From assembly GCF_900186505.1 (NCBI RefSeq), contig NZ_LT891969.1, positions 470,853 to 534,852 of the forward strand: a stretch of 64,000 bases of DNA, given 5' to 3'. The position numbers and the translations under genes were made by a program. Below, piece after piece: positions 41,241-49,257 of this stretch. Position 1 is the first letter of the stretch, and every line of letters begins with the position of its first letter. The notes beneath the pieces were generated by a model. That model did not search any database. It worked only from the letters and a program-made list of their open reading frames with translations, and was not told the origin of the DNA. The DNA is from Enorma phocaeensis. GTDB taxonomy: Bacteria; Actinomycetota; Coriobacteriia; Coriobacteriales; Coriobacteriaceae.

Positions 41241-42323
41241 CTAGTCTCCTTTGCCGACCTCGAAGGTAACCGTGATCGAGTCACGGGAAACCTTGATCCT
41301 GGGTTCCTTCATGAGAGTTAGGTAGTACTTTGATGCAAGCTCATCAAAGTCGCGCTCAAGCTGACGAGAGAATGAATCTAGATCGTCATGCGAAATCTTA
41401 AGTCCACGGCGATCGCGGGATAAATCAACCTTAGCGGGTGCAGAAGGCTTGGTGCGCTCGCGTAGTATCCGCGAGGATACGCTGCGAACAGGTTTGATCT
41501 GCCCGCTGAGAATTCGATGAGCGGTGCGCTCGGAAATTGATATGCCCAATGAATCCGAGATGCGCATGATATCAGACGCGTCAGCAGCGTAACCAAGACG
41601 TTCGACAACGGGAAGCGAGCGTTCATCATCGAGAAAGAGCAGCTGAGATGCATCGAGGTCGCTGGAAGCATGAGCGTAAAGGGTCGCGGCGATCTCTGCG
41701 GGACTCCCCAGGTAGACGTCGCAGCCATGCCGTTCCTCTAAAGCGAACTCGCAGGCGGCACGTATGATGTTATGGGGTCCGCGCACGCACGTCCAAGATC
41801 CCTGTTCATCACGAACAGCTTGCGGCCACGTGGATTGATCTGCGCGTTCAGGCAAGCGTTCGCAATCAACCGTGACGCGAAACGAAGATCCCAAACCGAC
41901 ACCCGAGGTGACGACGCTGGATTCCTGAGTGTTCTCGCGAATGGAATACAGAGCCATCCCTCGTCCATGAACGCCCCACCGGTCCATCTTCAGCGAGTCG
42001 AGCTTAGAAGTGACGCGTGCGTCGAAGATACGCTCGAACATATCCTCAGGAATGCCGTTGCCGTTATCGAGGACGAGGAGGGTGCGGACACCCTCCTCTT
42101 TTGCAGTGGCTACATAGATCTTTGTCGCATGAGCATCGCGGGCATTGCGAAGCATCTCGATAACGATGTCCTCGACATGCTGGATGTCGTGCTTTGCTTG
42201 ACGTCGCTCTGCCTCGGCAACGCGAAGGCGCACGAAGCCCTCGCCAAGGTTCTCTTCCACCCGAAGGGAACCTTCGCCTGTCATAGAGGCGATGAAAGAG
42301 ATGAGCTCCTGCTGCCGTGCCAT
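41241..42323 (-). CDS. uncharacterised GHKL-family ATPase between rny and spoVS
   Basis: The 360-residue protein carries a Bergerat (HATPase_c) fold. The N-box EDIVIEMLRNARDAHATKI spans about 51-69, the G1 box DNGNGIPED about 86-94 and the G2-like GVHGRGMALYSI about 117-128. The layout is closer to MutL/Hsp90/type-II topoisomerase ATPases than to sensor kinases. There is no histidine phospho-acceptor region or membrane helix. Residues about 230-275 (IMRISDSLGISISERTAHRIL) look like a helix-turn-helix. The C-terminal 100 residues are charged and unfamiliar. It starts three bases after the rny stop, so is probably cotranscribed with it. Function unknown; ATP-dependent dimerisation on nucleic acid is a guess. 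Confidence 0.75.
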   Translation of the reverse strand: MARQQELISFIASMTGEGSLRVEENLGEGFVRLRVAEAERRQAKHDIQHVEDIVIEMLRNARDAHATKIYVATAKEEGVRTLLVLDNGNGIPEDMFERIFDARVTSKLDSLKMDRWGVHGRGMALYSIRENTQESSVVTSGVGLGSSFRVTVDCERLPERADQSTWPQAVRDEQGSWTCVRGPHNIIRAACEFALEERHGCDVYLGSPAEIAATLYAHASSDLDASQLLFLDDERSLPVVERLGYAADASDIMRISDSLGISISERTAHRILSGQIKPVRSVSSRILRERTKPSAPAKVDLSRDRRGLKISHDDLDSFSRQLERDFDELASKYYLTLMKEPRIKVSRDSITVTFEVGKGD

Positions 42324-42326
42324 GAG

Positions 42327-43880
42327 CTACTTCGCGATATCGACAGCCCGGCTCTCGCGGATGACGACGACGCGGACCTGGCCAGGATATTCCATCTCGT
42401 CCTCGATCTGGTGCGCGATGTCATGAGCAAGGACCGTGGCCTGGGCATCGGAGATCTTATCAGGCTGCACCATGACATGGACCTCACGCCCCGCTTGCAT
42501 GGCATAGGTACGCTCGACACCCTCATGGGCATTCGCGATCTCTTCGAGCTTCTCCAAACGCTTGATGTAGTTTTCAGCGGACTCGCGACGAGCGCCCGGA
42601 CGCGAAGCGGAGATCGCATCTGCTGCCATAACTAGAACAGCGATAATCGAGGAGGGCTCGACATCGTTGTGATGTGCCTCTATCGCATGCACGATCGCGG
42701 GCTTCTCGCCATAACGCCGAGCGAGATCGGCGCCGATGACGGCGTGCGGCCCCTCGACCTCATGGTCGATGGCTTTGCCAAGATCGTGCAACAGGCCGGC
42801 GCGACGAGCAGGCACGGGATCGATGCCAAGCTCTGAGGCCATGATGCCGGCAAGCTCGGAAACCTCGCGCGAGTGGTTGAGAACGTTCTGGCCAAACGAG
42901 GTGCGGTACCTCAATGCACCGAGCGTCTTGACGATCTCGGGATGGAGATCGTGGATGCCCGTATCGAAGGCGGCTTGCTCGCCGGCTTCACGAACACGTT
43001 GCTGAACGAGGTCTGAAGCCTTCTGATACATCTCTTCGATACGTGCAGGATGGATTCTCCCGTCGGCGATGAGGTTTTCGAGGGCAACGCGCGCCGTCTC
43101 ACGACGAACAGGGTCGAAACTGGAGAGGACGACGGTCTCGGGCGTGTCATCGATAACAAGATTGACACCGGATACCTGCTCAAAGGTGCGAATGTTGCGC
43201 CCTTCGCGTCCAATGATGCGACCTTTGAGGTCATCAGAGGGAATATGCACCGAAGTAACGGTCACCTCAGCCGTGTGATCGGCTGCGCATCGTTGGATGG
43301 CAAGCGAGATAATCTTCTGTGCGGTCTTATGGCACTCGGATTTCACGCGTTGCTCGGAATCACGGATGATGGTCGCCGCTTCGTGAGTAACCTCACCGCG
43401 CACCTTATCAAGAAGCTCCTTATGAGCATCATCGCGCGTGAGCTCGGAGATGCGCTCGAGCTCCTCAGTTTGCTTGGCATAAAGAGCCTCAAGCTCACGG
43501 CTTCGCTTCTCAACCTGACCGGCTTGACTGGAGAGCTGGTGCTCACGCTTATCGAGGGCGTCGTTCCTACGGTCAAGAGATTCCTCTCGCTGCATCACGC
43601 GGTTCTCGAGAGCTCGAAGCTCGCGCTTGCGCTGCTTCTCCTCAGCCTCGGCGGCCTGCTTATTCTGGATGATCTCTTCTTTAGCCTCGAGAAGCGCTTC
43701 CTTCTTGAGGGTTTCCGCCTGTCGCTGCGCATCGCCAATAACCTGGCTTGCCTCTGCACGAGCAGACTCCAGCTTCGAGTCCGCCTCACGGAGGCTCCCC
43801 TGCTTGGCGTTGCGCAGGGCGATGAAGGCGATGCCCGCGCCCACCAGGACGCCGACGACAATGCCAATCACGATCCCCAT
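42327..43880 (-). CDS. rny: ribonuclease Y
   Basis: A membrane-anchored endoribonuclease initiating mRNA decay, 517 residues. The N-terminal membrane helix (about 1-22, GIVIGIVVGVLVGAGIAFIAL) is followed by a long coiled coil (25-190) and a KH domain (DDLKGRIIGREGRNIRTFEQ). The HD domain has RAGLLHDLGKAIDHE (metal-binding His-Asp). The C-terminus VRVVVIRESRAVDIAK is highly conserved. The same chromosome also encodes RNase J and PNPase, so the full Gram-positive decay machinery is in this window. Confidence 0.97.
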   Translation of the reverse strand: MGIVIGIVVGVLVGAGIAFIALRNAKQGSLREADSKLESARAEASQVIGDAQRQAETLKKEALLEAKEEIIQNKQAAEAEEKQRKRELRALENRVMQREESLDRRNDALDKREHQLSSQAGQVEKRSRELEALYAKQTEELERISELTRDDAHKELLDKVRGEVTHEAATIIRDSEQRVKSECHKTAQKIISLAIQRCAADHTAEVTVTSVHIPSDDLKGRIIGREGRNIRTFEQVSGVNLVIDDTPETVVLSSFDPVRRETARVALENLIADGRIHPARIEEMYQKASDLVQQRVREAGEQAAFDTGIHDLHPEIVKTLGALRYRTSFGQNVLNHSREVSELAGIMASELGIDPVPARRAGLLHDLGKAIDHEVEGPHAVIGADLARRYGEKPAIVHAIEAHHNDVEPSSIIAVLVMAADAISASRPGARRESAENYIKRLEKLEEIANAHEGVERTYAMQAGREVHVMVQPDKISDAQATVLAHDIAHQIEDEMEYPGQVRVVVIRESRAVDIAK

Positions 43881-44097
43881 GCCCTACCTCTTTCAATATC
43901 TAAGCATCAAGACAATGGCGCACAGCGTGCACCTGACATTTGTTCGGTATGGACACCCATTATGAAGTTGAACTATCAAAAATGGACCTCATCAAAGATG
44001 AGTGTACATCTCATTACAAATGACCCTTTCATCCTACGAGTATGCAAGGGGCATGTCAATTAATGCACCAGTGAGTTCGCACGGAAACACCGATGGA

Positions 44098-44796
44098 CTA
44101 CAAGATCCCCGATGAGCCATCAGCTGCGTCAGACACGCGTCGCTTTGCAGCTTCTGAGGCCACATCATAGGAGAAGCCCTTCCCCATGAGATGCCTGATG
44201 AACTTTTGATATCCGTTCTGCGTTGGTATCGACTTCTTTGATAGCGCCGCGAGCGCTCGTTCCAGATCGCTATCATGACTGAAGAAGCGCTCGGGCCACC
44301 CCTCCACAAGAGAGGGATCGACCCCGCGGCGCGACAACTCGAGCTCAACCTTGCGTCTCCCCCAGCCGCGCCTGACTCGCTCCTCTATGAACGCCTCGGT
44401 AAAGCGTGCGTCATCGAGATAGCGAAGGCTCTCCGCCTTTGCGATCGCCAGGTCTACCGAACCCGGCTTGAAACCAGTGAGGAGCAGCTTTTCACGCGCT
44501 TCGTGAACGGAGTGATCTCGCCGGGAAAGCATCTCTGTGAGCACGGCGAAGCATTGCTGTTCTTCTAGCTTGGACAAAGTCGACATAGCTTCTTGAAGTG
44601 AGGACCCCTCCTCAGGGAGACTCTTGTTAAAGAGCCTCGCAACACGGACGGGCACCCAACGGTCGCGGAACTGACCGTCCTCCAGCTTGAAGCGAACTCT
44701 CGCACGCGGCTTTTTGCGACTCATCGCACTGAAGCTGGACGACCCACGGGACGGGAACTCGAACTCTATGTCTCTAACAAGTATTTCGCTGCTCAC
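44098..44796 (-). CDS. recX: regulatory protein RecX
   Basis: It modulates RecA filaments. The 232-residue protein has three helical repeats typical of RecX: MLSRRDHSVHEAREKLLLTGF, YLDDARFTEAFIEERVRRGWGRRKVELELSRRGVD and FIRHLMGKGFSYDVA. An N-terminal extension of about 70 residues is not typical. It is 20 bases downstream of the recA stop and likely cotranscribed, so under SOS control too. Confidence 0.93.
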   Translation of the reverse strand: MSSEILVRDIEFEFPSRGSSSFSAMSRKKPRARVRFKLEDGQFRDRWVPVRVARLFNKSLPEEGSSLQEAMSTLSKLEEQQCFAVLTEMLSRRDHSVHEAREKLLLTGFKPGSVDLAIAKAESLRYLDDARFTEAFIEERVRRGWGRRKVELELSRRGVDPSLVEGWPERFFSHDSDLERALAALSKKSIPTQNGYQKFIRHLMGKGFSYDVASEAAKRRVSDAADGSSGIL

Positions 44797-44816
44797 GTAT
44801 CACCAACACCCAGAAG

Positions 44817-45914
44817 CTAGTTCTTGGATGCAGCCTCTGCGGGTTCCTCAACTGCCTCGCCGGTGGCCTCGTCGGAGAAATCGAGTCCGCAAGCAACGCG
44901 AACCTTATGCTCGATCTCATCGGAGAGCTCGGGATTCTTACGCAAGAATTCCTTGGCCGCCTCGCGACCCTGGCCTAGACGCTCAGACTCGTAGGTGTAC
45001 CATGCACCCGATTTCTTGACGATGTTGAAATCGACGGCCATATCGAGAATAGAGCCCTCTTTAGAGATGCCCGTGCCGTACATGATATCGAACTCAGCAG
45101 TACGGAAGGGTGCGGCGACCTTGTTCTTGACAACCTTGCAGCGAACGCGGTTGCCGATGATATCCTGGCCGTTCTTTAGGCTCTCGATACGCCTGATCTC
45201 GATACGCACGGTAGAGAAGAACTTGAGAGCACGGCCACCCGGCGTCGTTTCGGGATTACCGAACATCACGCCGATTTTTTCACGAAGCTGGTTAATGAAA
45301 ATGCAGGTCGTGTTGGATTTTGCAAGGGAGCCAGCCAGTTTGCGAAGGGCTTGGCTCATGAGGCGGGCCTGCAAGCCAACGGAGCTATCGCCGATCTCGC
45401 CCTCGATTTCAGCGCGAGGAACGAGCGCAGCGACAGAGTCGATGACAACGGCATCGATCGCACCGGAGCGAACGAGCATGTCGCAGATCTCGAGCGCCTG
45501 TTCGCCGGTATCAGGCTGCGAGATAAGGACTTCATCGATATCTACGCCGATGCGCGCAGCATAGGTAGGGTCAAGGGCGTGCTCAGCGTCTATGAAAGCA
45601 ACGACGCCGCCGGCAGCTTGGGCCTCAGCGAGGATTTCCAAAGAGAGCGTTGTCTTACCCGAAGATTCAGGACCATAGATCTCTATGATACGGCCACGAG
45701 GAACGCCCCCGATGCCGAGAGCTGCATCGAGCGAGAGTGCTCCGGTCGGAATAGCCTCGATCTCGAGGTCGGGACCACCGTCACCAAACCGCATGATCGA
45801 ACCGGTTCCAAATTTCTTCTCGATCTCGGCCTTAGTGAGGTCGATCATCTTATCACGTTCTTCGCCATAGGTGCGCTCATGCACCTGGCGTACCGAACCG
45901 GAGCTTTTAGCCAT
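44817..45914 (-). CDS. recA: recombinase RecA
   Basis: The homologous-recombination and SOS-activating ATPase, 365 residues from ATG 45914 (AAGGAGGA upstream). Walker A GPESSGKTT is at 81-89, Walker B is VVIDSVAALVPRAEIEG, and loop L2 NQLREKIGVMFGNPETTPGGRALKF is intact. An N-terminal extension of about 20 residues precedes the family start. The C-terminus is acidic. The frame open to 46004 crosses the promoter and is rejected. Repression by LexA is indicated by a box between -35 and -10. Confidence 0.98.
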   Translation of the reverse strand: MAKSSGSVRQVHERTYGEERDKMIDLTKAEIEKKFGTGSIMRFGDGGPDLEIEAIPTGALSLDAALGIGGVPRGRIIEIYGPESSGKTTLSLEILAEAQAAGGVVAFIDAEHALDPTYAARIGVDIDEVLISQPDTGEQALEICDMLVRSGAIDAVVIDSVAALVPRAEIEGEIGDSSVGLQARLMSQALRKLAGSLAKSNTTCIFINQLREKIGVMFGNPETTPGGRALKFFSTVRIEIRRIESLKNGQDIIGNRVRCKVVKNKVAAPFRTAEFDIMYGTGISKEGSILDMAVDFNIVKKSGAWYTYESERLGQGREAAKEFLRKNPELSDEIEHKVRVACGLDFSDEATGEAVEEPAEAASKN

Positions 45915-45942
45915 GGATTCCTCCTTGCGTATCGTTATCGCT

Positions 45943-45971
45943 ATCCTATACGAACAGCTGTTCGCGGTCAA
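45943..45971 (-). promoter_or_regulatory. recA promoter with embedded LexA box
   Basis: Leftward: TTGACC (45966-45971), 17-base spacer, TAGGAT (45943-45948). The spacer holds a perfect palindrome CGAACAGCTGTTCG (45951-45964), the same motif as before lexA. This is a textbook LexA-repressed promoter. Confidence 0.9.
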
Positions 45972-46223
45972 GATATCTGAATTGAATGATAGCGGCGTGT
46001 TCAAACAAATTGGCAGCAGAGGCTAGGGTGAATCCTTCAACATTCCAACGAACCCCTCACCAAAACCTTACAAGAGGCGTGCTGCATCTACGTCATCGCC
46101 AATTCACGAGGTAGATGGCTTGGTATGCGTCAGTGCCCATCCATTGAGTTGTTCACAAGGTGCAAGCAGAATCCTCAGGGGCTCAAGGCGATACAAAAGA
46201 TCACGAAATCTTGACAGGCTATG
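45972..46223. other. non-coding region between cinA and the recA promoter
   Basis: No gene is supportable here. An inverted repeat CATCTAC / GTAGATG around 46085-46119 is the only structure seen, and it lacks a T tract. cinA therefore has no clear terminator and readthrough into recA is possible. Confidence 0.4.
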
Positions 46224-46724
46224 CTACGATTCCTGAGCAGCGTCAAGAAGCGCCCTTAATGCGGCTTCGCAGGCAGCGTGTCGAACGGCAGCGCGCTCTC
46301 CGGAAAACAGGAACCGCTTTGCGAACAGAAGGTTCTCGGTCGCAATGCCGATGTACACCGTGCCAACCGGATTATCAGCTGTACCGCCGCCAGGTCCTGC
46401 GAAGCCCGTTACGCTCACCGCAATATCGCAATCCAGCGCCTCGCGCGCGCCAGATGCCATCTCACAAGCACACTTCTCGGAAACGGCACCAACAGTCTCA
46501 AGCGTTTCAAGCGAAACGTCGAGCATGCTATGCTTCACCGCTTCGGTATAGCTCACAACTCCGCCTTGAAGAACCTGAGATGCACCGGGAACATCGGCGA
46601 TGCTTGATGCGACAAGGCCGGCTGTACATGATTCGGCGCAACCGACTGTCAAACCGCACTTGGCACATAGTTCTACGAGTTCAAAAGCGATGCGTTCAGA
46701 AGAGTCGCTATTTGCCGTGACCAT
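46224..46724 (-). CDS. CinA C-terminal domain protein (nicotinamide-nucleotide amidase type)
   Basis: From ATG 46724 (AGGAG upstream) it has 166 residues. Family motifs are CAESCTAGLVASSIADVPGAS, GGVVSYTEAVKHSML, the VTGFAGPGGGTADNPVGTVYIG catalytic region, and a C-terminal amphipathic helix. This domain deamidates NMN to recycle NAD (PncC). The N-terminal CinA/MoeA-like domain found in many cinA genes is absent. Context pgsA-cinA-recA is the classic Gram-positive order. Confidence 0.92.
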   Translation of the reverse strand: MVTANSDSSERIAFELVELCAKCGLTVGCAESCTAGLVASSIADVPGASQVLQGGVVSYTEAVKHSMLDVSLETLETVGAVSEKCACEMASGAREALDCDIAVSVTGFAGPGGGTADNPVGTVYIGIATENLLFAKRFLFSGERAAVRHAACEAALRALLDAAQES

Positions 46725-46732
46725 GATCGCTC

Positions 46733-47359
46733 CTAGGAGAAGATGACCGAGCGCCCATTCCAGAAATACTGTACGCCCGAGATCACCGTGAGGATAACGG
46801 CGGCGATCATCAAAGCGCCGGAGACGATGAGCAACCAGGCCGCCTCGTATACAAAACCGATAGAGGCTGCCGAGAAGGAGACGAAGTACCCGCATAGCGA
46901 CACCATGGTGACCGCCGTCTTCCATTTCCCAAGCTTATCTGCTGCGATGACGACACCTTGAGCACCGGCAACCATACGCAGCGCGCTTACCAGGAACTCA
47001 CGGAACAGAATGATGAACACGACCCAGACGCTCACCAGCCCCTGCTCGAGCAGGATGAGCAAGGCGGAGAACACGAGCAGCTTGTCAGCAATCGGATCGA
47101 GGAACTTTCCGAAATCCGTGATCTCATGGCGGGACCGTGCCAGGTAGCCATCGAGCTTATCGGTAAGGCTCAGCAAAATGTAAAGGGCGCAGGCGGCGAT
47201 TGTTGGAACCGGAAGATAGACCGCACCAGATACCACGCAAGAGAGCTCGGCAAGCACCATGAAGATGGGGATGAAGACGATGCGCACACACGTGACGATG
47301 TTTGCAGGCGTCCACACGCTCGTAGCGCCTTGCGATGACGCTCCCGATGAAGTAGCCAT
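46733..47359 (-). CDS. pgsA: CDP-diacylglycerol-glycerol-3-phosphate 3-phosphatidyltransferase
   Basis: It makes phosphatidylglycerophosphate at the membrane. The 208-residue protein has the motif DGYLARSRHEITDFGKFLDPIADK (D-G-x2-A-R-x8-G-x3-D-x3-D, near 70-93) and four to five hydrophobic helices. NIVTCVRIVFIPIFMV near the N-terminus is characteristic. Position rimO-pgsA-cinA-recA marks it as the housekeeping enzyme, in contrast with the paralogue at 23407. It abuts the rimO stop region directly. Confidence 0.94.
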   Translation of the reverse strand: MATSSGASSQGATSVWTPANIVTCVRIVFIPIFMVLAELSCVVSGAVYLPVPTIAACALYILLSLTDKLDGYLARSRHEITDFGKFLDPIADKLLVFSALLILLEQGLVSVWVVFIILFREFLVSALRMVAGAQGVVIAADKLGKWKTAVTMVSLCGYFVSFSAASIGFVYEAAWLLIVSGALMIAAVILTVISGVQYFWNGRSVIFS

Positions 47360-48709
47360 CTATTTTTCCTCGCAATCAATGACATGGCCGACAAGCTCGT
47401 AGCAGAAGCTATCGGTGAATTCTACTTGTACGATATCACCAACGGAAGCCTCGGTAGCATCGAGATGCACCGCACCGTCACAATCAGGGGCCTGGAACCA
47501 AGCATGGCCGATCAGCTCGGGGCCATCATCGGTCTCTTCGATGCCGTCGACGATGACCTCGGCCGTGGTTCCCACATGCTGAGCCGTTGCGGCGAAACCA
47601 AGGGACTCTGCAAGATCCATGGCCGATTGCGTGCGCTCGAGCTTGACGTCTTCATCGATTTGCTCGCTCATCCTAGCGGCTCGCGTGCCGTCCTCACGCG
47701 AATAGGAGAACACGCTGGTGTAATCGAACCCGTTCCTATCGAGGAAGGCCATCATGCGCTCGTGCTCATCCTCGGTCTCGCCAGGGAAGCCAACGAGATA
47801 GGTGGTACGCAGAATCATGCCGGGAATCTCTGTCCTGAGTCGCGCAAAGAGCTCATCGAGCTCCTGCTCGGAGCCGCTGCGGTTCATAGCCTTAAGAACG
47901 CGCGCGTCACAATGCTGAACAGGTATATCGATGTAGGGCAGCACCTCAGGAGTATCGCGGATGGCAGCGACGAGCTCGTCGGTCATGCCTTCAGGCTGAA
48001 GGTACAGGACGCGAATCCAAACATGCTCCGGCCGAAGAGCCTCGGCGAGGGCGACGAGGAGGCCAGCAAGGTTGCGCGGCCCATCCGCGCTCTCGTCAAA
48101 GTCGCAGCCCCATACGCCTGTATCCTGACCGATCAAAACAAGCTCGCGGACACCGCCGGCAACGAGTTCGCGCGCTTCGGCGATGATGCGCTCCGCAGAG
48201 CGCGAATGATACCGCCCGCGAATGTATGGAATTGCGCAAAAGCTGCAGAAGCGATCGCAACCATCGGAGATCTTGAGGTAGGCAACGGCGCTCTCGACCG
48301 TACGCATAACGTGAGGAACGTGGGCGGGGACATGGCGCTCGATACCCAGCAGGCCATCGATCACGGCAACGATACCGTCCTCCTCGTCGGTGCGAACGAA
48401 CCGCGCGACCTCAGGAAGCTCGGATGGAAGATCGTCACCGTAGCGAGAAGGAACGCAGCCGCACATAACGATCGGCGCCTGACGAACGCCCGCTTGAACC
48501 TCGTCGGCGAGCTCAAGCGTGCATTCGATGCTCTCAGAGGTTGCGGATGCGAGGAACGAGCAGGTGTTGATGATGACGGCGTCGCACTCCTCGACAGACG
48601 CGGCCTCGTCGTAACCTGCAGCCGTGAGCAGCGAGCGCATGCGATCGGTGTCGACCTCGTTCTTAGCGCAACCAAGCGTGATGTAGAGGATTGACCCCAT
48701 AGCGGGCAT
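47360..48709 (-). CDS. rimO: ribosomal protein S12 methylthiotransferase
   Basis: A radical-SAM enzyme adding methylthio to an aspartate of S12, 449 residues. The N-terminal motif TLGCAKNEVDTDRM and further Cys (IINTCSFL, VMCGCVPSRYG) bind one cluster, and CDRFCSFCAIP binds the SAM cluster. A C-terminal TRAM domain is present. GCAKN (rather than GCQMN) and the downstream pattern place it with RimO, not MiaB. AAAGGA precedes ATG 48709; ATG 48700 is possible. Confidence 0.95.
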   Translation of the reverse strand: MPAMGSILYITLGCAKNEVDTDRMRSLLTAAGYDEAASVEECDAVIINTCSFLASATSESIECTLELADEVQAGVRQAPIVMCGCVPSRYGDDLPSELPEVARFVRTDEEDGIVAVIDGLLGIERHVPAHVPHVMRTVESAVAYLKISDGCDRFCSFCAIPYIRGRYHSRSAERIIAEARELVAGGVRELVLIGQDTGVWGCDFDESADGPRNLAGLLVALAEALRPEHVWIRVLYLQPEGMTDELVAAIRDTPEVLPYIDIPVQHCDARVLKAMNRSGSEQELDELFARLRTEIPGMILRTTYLVGFPGETEDEHERMMAFLDRNGFDYTSVFSYSREDGTRAARMSEQIDEDVKLERTQSAMDLAESLGFAATAQHVGTTAEVIVDGIEETDDGPELIGHAWFQAPDCDGAVHLDATEASVGDIVQVEFTDSFCYELVGHVIDCEEK

Positions 48710-48736
48710 TGGGATTCCTTTCGATACCGTGAGAGC

Positions 48737-49234
48737 CTAGCGATAGTTGGTGAACTGGAGGGGTTGGCCGTAGTCCTGATCGCGCAGGAAGGCAATCACC
48801 TCTTGCAGGGTGTCCTTAGAAGCGCTCGTCACACGGAGCTTATCGGATTCGATCGTGACTTTTGCCTTGAGCTTCAGGGCCTTGATGTCCTTGTTGATCT
48901 TCTTGGCGGTCTCTTGATCGATGCCGTCGATCAGGTGGCCGATGACGCGCACCGTTCCACCAGAGGCAGCCTGCGGAGCGTCCCAACGCACGGCCTTGAT
49001 GTCGACGCCACGCTTGATGAGCTTGGAATTGAGCACATCGGTGATTTGGCGCGCCACAAAATCAGCGGGCGCGGAGATGGTGATGGTGCGCTCGGGTTTA
49101 GACAGCGTGACGGTCGAACCTGAGTCCTTCAGATCGTAGCGCTGTGAAATCTCGCGAACCGTTTGCTGGTAGGCGTTATCGACCTCTTGCATGTCGATTT
49201 GAGAAACGACGTCGAAGCTGGAATCTTTTGCCAT
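48737..49234 (-). CDS. YajQ-family nucleotide-binding protein
   Basis: The 165-residue protein matches YajQ throughout: DSSFDVVSQIDMQEVDNA, REISQRYDLKDSGS, DIKAVRW and LRVTSASKDTLQEVIAFLRDQDYG. YajQ homologues bind RNA or cyclic di-GMP in some proteobacteria; the role in Gram-positives is not settled. AGGAGG precedes ATG 49234. It sits between rimO and rodZ. Confidence 0.93.
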   Translation of the reverse strand: MAKDSSFDVVSQIDMQEVDNAYQQTVREISQRYDLKDSGSTVTLSKPERTITISAPADFVARQITDVLNSKLIKRGVDIKAVRWDAPQAASGGTVRVIGHLIDGIDQETAKKINKDIKALKLKAKVTIESDKLRVTSASKDTLQEVIAFLRDQDYGQPLQFTNYR

Positions 49235-49257
49235 CTTATCCTCCTAGGCTGAATTGG

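Noticed and set aside
41772..42635. 287-codon frame opposite the GHKL ATPase and rny
   Set aside because: Shadow frame crossing two real genes; no family features.
43050..44063. 337-codon rightward frame opposite rny
   Set aside because: Leu/Arg-rich mirror of the RNase Y coiled-coil region.
47384..48694. 436-codon frame opposite rimO
   Set aside because: Complete shadow of rimO, which has all cluster motifs.
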